From an uncultured Propionibacteriaceae bacterium (GTDB lineage Bacteria > Actinomycetota > Actinomycetes > Propionibacteriales > Propionibacteriaceae), in NCBI GenBank assembly GCA_938012815.1, contig CALLVV010000087.1:1-39590 (forward strand): a stretch of DNA of 39,590 nt, read 5' to 3'. The notes below the pieces were generated by a model, which made no database searches, was not told the origin of the DNA, and saw only the letters and a program-made list of their open reading frames with translations. Shown here piece after piece: positions 34,600-39,590 of this stretch; within the stretch, counting starts at the first letter, position 1; every line of letters starts with the position of its first letter. The position numbers were made by a program, and so were the translations under genes.

Positions 34600-34746
34600 C
34601 AGGGTTCCGTCCGTCGGGAGTGGCGCCGGCCAGGAGAAACAGCCCAGCAGGCGCGCCAGGGCAGCGGCGTGGACGATTCCCCCGCCGACCGCCTCCCCGT
34701 GCTCCAACCGGACCTCGTAATGGTTGTCCGCGGTGACCGGGATCAC
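34600..34746 (-). pseudogene. aroB: Internally deleted aroB (3-dehydroquinate synthase) remnant
   Basis: From GTG 34746, 10 bases after the aroK stop and behind AGGTGAG, the frame reads VIPVTADNHYEVRL, like the first strand of AroB. It then passes straight into EHGEAVGGGIVHAAALARLLG, which resembles the late AroB helix (HGEAV-type motif with metal-binding His). The 230 or so residues that normally lie between are missing. After about 34640 similarity fades, and by 34600 the frame runs antisense to the thrE fragment. It is therefore a gene with a large internal deletion and a lost 3' end. The motif matches are short, so this is a proposal. Confidence 0.55.
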
Positions 34747-34755
34747 CTCACCTGT

Positions 34756-35271
34756 TCAGTGTCCTGGTTCGAACGAGGCAACGTGGGCGGCGATCGCATC
34801 GACCACCGATTCCACCGAGACGTTGTCGGTGTCCACAGCGAGGCTCGCCAGCCGCGCATACGTCGGGGCGCGTTCGGAGAGCATCTTCCGCAACCGAACC
34901 ACGGCGTCCTGCCCCGCCAGGAGCGGGCGGCCCTCGTCGCACCCGATCCGCTGGGCAGAGTTGTCGGGCTCCACTCGCAGCCAGACGACTGGATGGCCGT
35001 CGAGGGCGTCCGCGATCGCCCGGGTCATCGGGGCGCCTCCCCCGAGGCTGAGAACCCCCGGCGCCGCCAGGAGCTTGATTGTGATCTCACGCTCCAGCTC
35101 CCGGAAGTACGGTTCCCCGTCGGTGTCGAAGATCTCCCGGATGGTACGCCCTTCCCGTTGCTCCAGGACGAGGTCGACATCGAGATGCGGCAGGCCGAGC
35201 CGCTCCGCGAGGAGCGGCCCGACCGTCGACTTCCCGGAACCCGACAACCCGATCAGGGCGATTGCGTTCAT
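34756..35271 (-). CDS. aroK: Shikimate kinase
   Basis: 171 residues. The P-loop GLSGSGKSTVG lies at 8-18, followed by the DVD motif (HLDVDLVLE), EPYFRELE with the shikimate-binding Arg, LSLGGGAPM, and the lid Arg in RPLL. ERAPTYARLA completes the signature. It phosphorylates shikimate for chorismate synthesis. The ATG at 35271 is chosen because homology begins there; upstream in-frame codons look non-coding. It is followed by the aroB remnant, as expected for an aroK-aroB operon that has decayed, and aroD lies 222 bases upstream on the same strand. That gap shows no recognisable gene. Confidence 0.93.
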   Translation of the reverse strand: MNAIALIGLSGSGKSTVGPLLAERLGLPHLDVDLVLEQREGRTIREIFDTDGEPYFRELEREITIKLLAAPGVLSLGGGAPMTRAIADALDGHPVVWLRVEPDNSAQRIGCDEGRPLLAGQDAVVRLRKMLSERAPTYARLASLAVDTDNVSVESVVDAIAAHVASFEPGH

Positions 35272-35493
35272 GGCAGCCGCTCGCTCGTGGGGAGATTGCG
35301 GACTGAATGGTTTTCCACGGCAGGAGCCTAGTGCATCGCCCCTCGCCGGCCCCGGTGAGCACACAGATGAGGAACGCCCGTGCGCTCACGCACCGCTTGG
35401 CCAGGGGTCTTCACCGACAGCGGGGTCCCGGAGCGGTTGGAGCACTGCTGTTCGGTGATCCTGAACTGGTTGCGGACCTGAGCGGCGCGCCTC

Positions 35494-36258
35494 TCAAGGG
35501 AGGTTCGTGTCGATGAGCTCCAGGATCGGCTGGAGCTCCTCCACCGGGATCTGCCCGGGAGCGGAAGGGCGACCCACCGTCGCGAACGTGGCGCACGATC
35601 CCGTTACCCGGGGAGACAGCCGGGTGATCAGCCCCAGACCGCCCATGGACATGGTCAGCACCGGGGTTGAGGGATGTCGGCTGGCCATCGTCCAAGTGGC
35701 CTCCATCAGCCGGAGCACGTCGCCCGTGCTCCGGGGCATGACCGCGGCCTTCGCGACGGCACAGCCCCGCTCCTGCATCTCCACCAGGCGCCGGATCAGG
35801 TCCTCGACCGGTGGGGTGGCCGTGAAGTCGTGGAAGCTGCCCACCACCGGCACCCCGGCTTTCCTCGCGGCTGCGATGATGGCGTCGCCGGCCGTCCGCT
35901 CGAAGTGGTGCTCGACGTCGACCGCATCCACCAGGCCGGAGTCGATGACGGCGATGTTGAGGTCGCGGTACTCCTCGGATGTGATGGGTTTGTTCCCGCT
36001 CTCGTGGTGGGTGCGGAAAGTGAAGAGAACGGGCCGGCCCCGGGCGGCAGCGCGGACCCGGGTGGCGGCTTCGAGGACGGCAGCGGGGGAGGGGGCGACA
36101 TCGAGGAAGTCCGCGCGCCACTCGATGATGTCGAGCTCCACCCCCACGAGCGTGGTGGTCTGGGAGACGAGTTCCTCGACCGTGGTGCCGGTGACGGGCA
36201 CAATGACTTTCGCCCTTCCCTCGCCGAGGGTGACACCTCGCAACTGAACCGGTGACAT
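35494..36258 (-). CDS. aroD: Type I 3-dehydroquinate dehydratase
   Basis: 254 residues, TIM barrel. IIEWRADF, FTFRTHHESGN and VDVEHHF are family signatures. The catalytic His lies in VGSFHDFTATPP and the Schiff-base Lys in AVAKAAVMP. SMGGLGLITR and APGQIPVEEL complete the active site. It converts 3-dehydroquinate to 3-dehydroshikimate in the shikimate pathway or in quinate use. AGGAGG at plus-strand 36264-36269, six bases before the ATG, is a strong ribosome binding site. Most actinobacteria use the unrelated type II enzyme for biosynthesis, so a type I enzyme next to aroK is of note. Confidence 0.94.
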   Translation of the reverse strand: MSPVQLRGVTLGEGRAKVIVPVTGTTVEELVSQTTTLVGVELDIIEWRADFLDVAPSPAAVLEAATRVRAAARGRPVLFTFRTHHESGNKPITSEEYRDLNIAVIDSGLVDAVDVEHHFERTAGDAIIAAARKAGVPVVGSFHDFTATPPVEDLIRRLVEMQERGCAVAKAAVMPRSTGDVLRLMEATWTMASRHPSTPVLTMSMGGLGLITRLSPRVTGSCATFATVGRPSAPGQIPVEELQPILELIDTNLP

Positions 36259-36622
36259 GGCGACCTCCTATGGCCTCAGGGTAACCGAGAGGATCCGCCG
36301 GTCCTGCGTCCGAGGGAATCGTGGACCCCGCGCCGCGGCGGGGTGGTGAGCGGCTCGGCATCACCCGATCCCGCGTAACCAACCCCTGCTGCATCGGCAA
36401 ATCCCTCCTGACAAGCATCGTTGCAACGGCCCTGCGGTGACGGTATTAATGATATGGATTTCTACTCTATTTCTATGAGATGCGCCTGTATTCATGGAGC
36501 TCGTCTTCCCTTGGAACTCCTAGGCTTCTCACAGTTTTTGTGTTAGCGTGTCTCTAAACAACTCGGTCCCACCAAGTGGTGTGGCGGGAGCGGCACCGGG
36601 GACACTCGAAGAAGAGGCACTT
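36259..36622. other. Divergent intergenic region between aroD and nrfH
   Basis: These 364 bases hold no convincing gene. The aroD side carries its ribosome binding site. The middle (about 36443-36480) is strikingly AT-rich for this genome, and likely regulatory. The nrfH side has the promoter listed separately. No TTGAT-N4-ATCAA (FNR/ANR-type) site was found. Confidence 0.6.
36530..36549 (+). promoter_or_regulatory. Candidate nrfH promoter with small palindrome
   Basis: TAGCGT (36544-36549) is a -10-like hexamer about 74 bases before the nrfH ATG. CACAGTTTTTGTG (36530-36542), a CACA/TGTG inverted repeat, lies immediately upstream in the spacer and could bind a regulator. No identity for the regulator can be given. 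Confidence 0.35.
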
Positions 36623-37120
36623 ATGAAGCGTTTCATCCTTGCGAGATGGCGAGACTTCACCCGTGCCTTCACGGGTTGGACAGGTGTGGCCTTGGCCGCC
36701 CTGCTCGGCGCGATCTTGGGTGTCGGGGCCTTCACCGTCTACTACTCCGGGTCCACCGAATACCTCGGCGACGACCCCGCCAGCTGCGCGAACTGTCACG
36801 CCATGAACGAGCAGTACGAGGGTTGGCTGAAGGGGTCCCATCACGACGTGGCAACCTGCAATTCCTGCCATGCCCCTCACAACGACATTGTCTACAAATA
36901 CGTCAACAAGGCTGACAACGGTTTCTGGCACGCGCTGAAATTCACGTTCCAGAACTACCCCGAGAACATCAAGATCCGCGACCACAACCGCGAGATCGTC
37001 GAGGCCGCCTGCATCGACTGCCACGGTGACTACGTCGATCAAGCCAAGAACAGCTCCGAGCACAAGGGCGAGCGGATGTCCTGTCTCCGCTGCCACGATG
37101 GCGTCGGTCACAAGAGGTGA
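36623..37120 (+). CDS. nrfH: Cytochrome c nitrite reductase small subunit NrfH
   Basis: 165 residues. One transmembrane anchor at about 20-41 is followed by a tetrahaem domain of the NapC/NirT family with CXXCH at 55-59, 79-83, 130-134 and 154-158. CHAM includes the Met at 61 that serves as axial ligand to the first haem in this family. NrfH takes electrons from menaquinol in the membrane and passes them to NrfA. The ATG at 36623 puts the basic start (MKRFILARWR) directly before the anchor; an in-frame ATG at 36548 would add 25 unlikely residues. nrfA follows after 6 bases. Confidence 0.95.
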   Translation: MKRFILARWRDFTRAFTGWTGVALAALLGAILGVGAFTVYYSGSTEYLGDDPASCANCHAMNEQYEGWLKGSHHDVATCNSCHAPHNDIVYKYVNKADNGFWHALKFTFQNYPENIKIRDHNREIVEAACIDCHGDYVDQAKNSSEHKGERMSCLRCHDGVGHKR

Positions 37121-37126
37121 GGAGAG

Positions 37127-38650
37127 ATGAGCCCCACGACTGACAACAACGACAAGCCCGTCACGACTGACGCGGGCGAGCACGCATCCACACCTGACAA
37201 GGTGGAGAAGAAGAAACCCACCACATGGACGGGGCCCCGCAAGAGGTGGGTTCCCATCGTGGTGCTGCTGTTCGTGGCAGTGGCTGCCGCCGGGCTCACA
37301 TGGCTGCTCACCAACATTTTCCAGCACAAGGAGGAAGCCAAGAACCCCTTCACCAAGGTCGTCGAACTGGATGATTCCACCTACGACCCGGCGGTGTGGG
37401 GGCAGAACTTCCCCATCCAGTACGATCAGTACAAGAAGACCTCTGAGGACACTGACGGTGACTTCGTCAAGGTCGACCCCACGGCGGACGATCCGCGCGA
37501 GTACCACACCCTGTCCCGCATCGAGATGGAACCCCGGGCCCAGCTCATGTGGCGCGGCTACGCGTTCTCGGTGGACTACACCGAGCCGCGCGGCCACGAG
37601 TGGGCGCTGGAGGACCAGAAGCACACCCAACGCACCCAGCCGCAGTTCAAGCAGCCCGGCACCTGCCTCAACTGTCATGCCTCGATGCCCGAGGTCTACG
37701 ACAAGCTCGGCAACGGCGACCGGACGGCGGGTTTCCACGCCATGAACTCCATGTCCTACGAGGAGGCCGTCCAGCACGCCTCGTCGACCATCGCCTGCAT
37801 CGACTGCCATGACCCGAAGACCATGGAGCTGCGGATCACCCGTCCGGCCTTCATGGAGGGGATCAAGAAGGCCAAGGCGCTGGAGGGAATCACCGATTAC
37901 GACGTCAACCGCGACGCCACCAACCAGGAGATGCGAACCTACGTTTGCGCGCAGTGTCACGTCGAGTACTACTTCGCGGGCGAGGGCAAGACCCTGACCT
38001 TCCCGTGGAGCAAGGGCCTGACGGCCTACGACGCCATGGCCTACTACGACGAGGTCGGCTGGACCGACTACAAGCACGCGGAGAGTGGTGCCCCCATCCT
38101 CAAGGCCCAGCACCCCGACTTCGAGACCTGGTCCCAGGGCATCCACGCCGCCAACGGCGTCACCTGCGCCGACTGCCACATGGCCTACCAGCGCAACGGC
38201 GCCGCGAAGGTGACCAACCATCAGATCATGAGCCCGATGGCCAACGACGAGACCATCAACGCGTCGTGCCTGACCTGCCATCACTCCACCGAGGCCGAGA
38301 TGCGTCAGCGCGTCGAGAAGATCCAGACGACGTGGCAGAGTTCGCTCAACGTGAGCTTCACGGCCCTGGAGGGGCTCATCAACGACATCAAGGCGGCTGA
38401 GGCCAACGGCACGGCCACCGAGGAGCAGCTGACGCTCGCCCGCGACTACCAGCGCAAGGCGCAGTTCGTCGTCGACTACTCGTTCTCCGAGAACGGGCGC
38501 GGCTTCCACGCTCCGCAGTACTCGGTGTCCATCCTCAACCAGGCCACCGACTGGGCGCGTTCCGGACAGCTTGTCCTGCGCGGGGTCTCGGTGGAGAACG
38601 GTGTTCCCCCGGCCATCCCGGAAAAGCACATGCCCAGCGAAGAGAACTGA
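37127..38650 (+). CDS. nrfA: Ammonia-forming cytochrome c nitrite reductase NrfA
   Basis: 507 residues. It reduces nitrite to ammonium with six electrons outside the membrane. Residues 41-60 form an uncleaved-looking membrane anchor or signal. Five haem sites are CXXCH: 180-184, 224-228, 274-278, 347-351 and 381-385. The first, at the position of the catalytic haem, reads CLNCH rather than the CXXCK of E. coli. Other active-site parts are kept: CAQCHVEYYFAG with the calcium-binding Glu-Tyr, LKAQHPDFETW and the downstream TNHQIMSP. GGAGAG precedes the ATG. It lacks the usual C-terminal length of the E. coli enzyme only slightly. Confidence 0.96.
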   Translation: MSPTTDNNDKPVTTDAGEHASTPDKVEKKKPTTWTGPRKRWVPIVVLLFVAVAAAGLTWLLTNIFQHKEEAKNPFTKVVELDDSTYDPAVWGQNFPIQYDQYKKTSEDTDGDFVKVDPTADDPREYHTLSRIEMEPRAQLMWRGYAFSVDYTEPRGHEWALEDQKHTQRTQPQFKQPGTCLNCHASMPEVYDKLGNGDRTAGFHAMNSMSYEEAVQHASSTIACIDCHDPKTMELRITRPAFMEGIKKAKALEGITDYDVNRDATNQEMRTYVCAQCHVEYYFAGEGKTLTFPWSKGLTAYDAMAYYDEVGWTDYKHAESGAPILKAQHPDFETWSQGIHAANGVTCADCHMAYQRNGAAKVTNHQIMSPMANDETINASCLTCHHSTEAEMRQRVEKIQTTWQSSLNVSFTALEGLINDIKAAEANGTATEEQLTLARDYQRKAQFVVDYSFSENGRGFHAPQYSVSILNQATDWARSGQLVLRGVSVENGVPPAIPEKHMPSEEN

Positions 38651-38683
38651 CCGACCGAACACAGAAGGGAATGGTCCGGGGCG

Positions 38684-39538
38684 ATGAAGAATGATGGCAG
38701 GACTTTCACGAGGGAAGAGCTCGAGTCCTTCCTCGCCACCGCCCCGGACCAGCTCAAGGACTGGGCGCAGCAGCAGCTCGCCCGATTCGACGAGACTCGC
38801 CGGGAGGCCCCCGAGGACGGGGATGACGACGGCGCAGACCTGTCGGACCTCCTGCCGGAGGGTGGCGAAGACGAGGACAACGTCGAGGTGGACACTCCCA
38901 GGGTCTCGGCCTTGGAACGCCGGGCGGGGGTCTCGCCCCTCAACCTGGTGCTCGTGACCCTCCTGGCGGCCGCCATCGTCGTCATCGTCCAAATGGCCGG
39001 GCGTCCTCAGCCGGAACCGACCACCGCGATGCCGAGCAACCACCCGCCCATCGATGCCTCCTCCTCCTTGGCCGCGATGGATCAGGCACAGAAACTCGAC
39101 AAGGACAGCGAGGCCGAGCTCAAGGCTCAGATCGAGGCCGACCCGGCCAATGTTGAGGCCCGACTGAAGTTGGGCACCCTCTACTACAACGCATCCCTGT
39201 ACTCGGATATGATTCCGCAGTTGCAGTCCGTCCTCGACCAGGACCCCGACAACCTGGACGCGCTCCTCGGTATCGGGGCTGCGGAGTACAAGACCACCCA
39301 GTATGACGCCGCCGAGAAGCACTGGCTGCGCGTCACCGAACTGGCCCCGCAGCGCGCGGAGCCTTGGTACAGCCTCGGTTTCCTGTACATGGCACGCACC
39401 CCGGCCGATCCGGCGCGGGCCCGGGAGGCCTGGAACAAGGTGATCGAGATTGGTCCGGACTCGGACATGGCCAAGGAAGTCACCCCCCGTCTCAGTTCCT
39501 TGCCCACCCCCACGGCGGCCCCGAGCTCCGAGGGCTGA
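38684..39538 (+). CDS. Membrane-anchored TPR protein of the nrf cluster
   Basis: 284 residues. The first 80 are cytoplasmic and acidic (EDGDDDGADLSDLLPEGGED region). A transmembrane helix lies at about 86-105, followed by a Pro-rich linker and TPR repeats at about 137-265, such as VEARLKLGTLYYNASLYSDM and PWYSLGFLYMARTPADPARA. TPR proteins (NrfG, CcmI) take part in attaching haem to apocytochromes in other bacteria. Position between nrfA and a CcdA-type gene supports an assembly role here, though this protein does not look closely related to either. It lies 33 bases after nrfA. Confidence 0.85.
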   Translation: MKNDGRTFTREELESFLATAPDQLKDWAQQQLARFDETRREAPEDGDDDGADLSDLLPEGGEDEDNVEVDTPRVSALERRAGVSPLNLVLVTLLAAAIVVIVQMAGRPQPEPTTAMPSNHPPIDASSSLAAMDQAQKLDKDSEAELKAQIEADPANVEARLKLGTLYYNASLYSDMIPQLQSVLDQDPDNLDALLGIGAAEYKTTQYDAAEKHWLRVTELAPQRAEPWYSLGFLYMARTPADPARAREAWNKVIEIGPDSDMAKEVTPRLSSLPTPTAAPSSEG

Positions 39539-39541
39539 GAG

Positions 39542-39590
39542 ATGGAGCTGACGATTCCGGTGGCCCTCCTCGCGGGGATCGTGTCCTTCG
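39542..39590 (+). CDS. CcdA-type cytochrome c biogenesis membrane protein (5' end only)
   Basis: The window ends 49 bases into this frame. It begins MELTIPVALLAGIVSF, a hydrophobic start typical of CcdA proteins, whose first helix is followed by a conserved FxSPC. CcdA carries electrons across the membrane to keep apocytochrome Cys reduced. It starts 3 bases after the stop of the TPR gene and fits a haem-attachment cluster. The identification rests on 16 residues plus context. Confidence 0.6.
   Translation, partial: MELTIPVALLAGIVSF

Noticed and set aside
33244..34600. IS element or integron explaining the thrE/vapC/methyltransferase mosaic
   Set aside because: No transposase, terminal inverted repeat or target duplication is visible; the two thrE ends are too diverged to be element-made direct repeats.
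35272..35493. Small open frames between aroK and aroD as possible genes
   Set aside because: Frames on both strands are short, overlap the ends of aroK or aroD, and show no recognisable motif.
36420..36622. FNR/ANR-type site controlling nrfHA
   Set aside because: No TTGAT-N4-ATCAA or near match was seen; only a short CACA/TGTG repeat is present.
36554..39322. A 922-codon open frame on the minus strand opposite nrfH, nrfA and the TPR gene
   Set aside because: It runs antisense through three well-supported genes and their gaps, which shows it results from codon bias.

Overview
The window is high-GC, densely packed bacterial DNA from an actinobacterium. Gene order next to the rRNA (TPR protein, HAD phosphatase, small protein, tlyA, NAD kinase, recN, then NUDIX, xerD, parA, scpA, scpB, rluB) matches the conserved actinobacterial block known in Mycobacterium. 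SOS boxes of the TCGAAC-N4-GTTCGA type, pafB/pafC, and a B12-dependent ribonucleotide reductase agree. The mix points to Propionibacteriales (Propionibacteriaceae-like); genus is not claimed. No IS element, prophage, CRISPR array or tRNA was seen.

Layout. 1-603: end of an rRNA operon (23S 3' end, 5S, terminator-like hairpin). 848-6608: a tightly coupled operon ending in recN. 6620-10028: nicotinamidase, two paralogous secreted proteins ending in LPRTG, and a LytR-CpsA-Psr (LCP) enzyme. 10082-15206: NUDIX hydrolase and xerD, then parA, a ribbon-helix-helix protein, scpA, scpB and rluB for chromosome organisation and ribosome modification. 15243-17184: an FKBP lipoprotein convergent with gluQ. 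17250-25437: pafB-pafC, a small membrane protein, tatA-tatC, a lipid-kinase-like gene, helY, hisF and a HIT protein. 25595-27417: cupin, lexA, and a divergent SOS-controlled small membrane protein. 27615-31038: nrdR-nrdJ. 31176-31750: a MazEF-like toxin-antitoxin pair. 31888-33243: thrE.

33244-34746 is a scarred stretch: a frameshifted VapC remnant, a methyltransferase gene, a second copy of only the 3' end of thrE, and an internally deleted aroB downstream of aroK. aroD follows on the same strand. 36623-39590: nrfH-nrfA (ammonia-forming cytochrome c nitrite reductase), a membrane TPR protein and the start of a CcdA-type gene, which form a respiratory nitrite reduction and cytochrome c maturation cluster cut by the window end.

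The most interesting signals are the pair of secreted LPRTG proteins without membrane anchors beside an LCP enzyme, the short SOS-induced membrane protein opposite lexA, the recurrent spacing of -10-like hexamers 6-8 bases before start codons (leaderless transcription), the ParA-RHH pair inside the scpAB operon, an NrfA with CXXCH instead of CXXCK at its first haem, and the decayed vapC/thrE/aroB junction.
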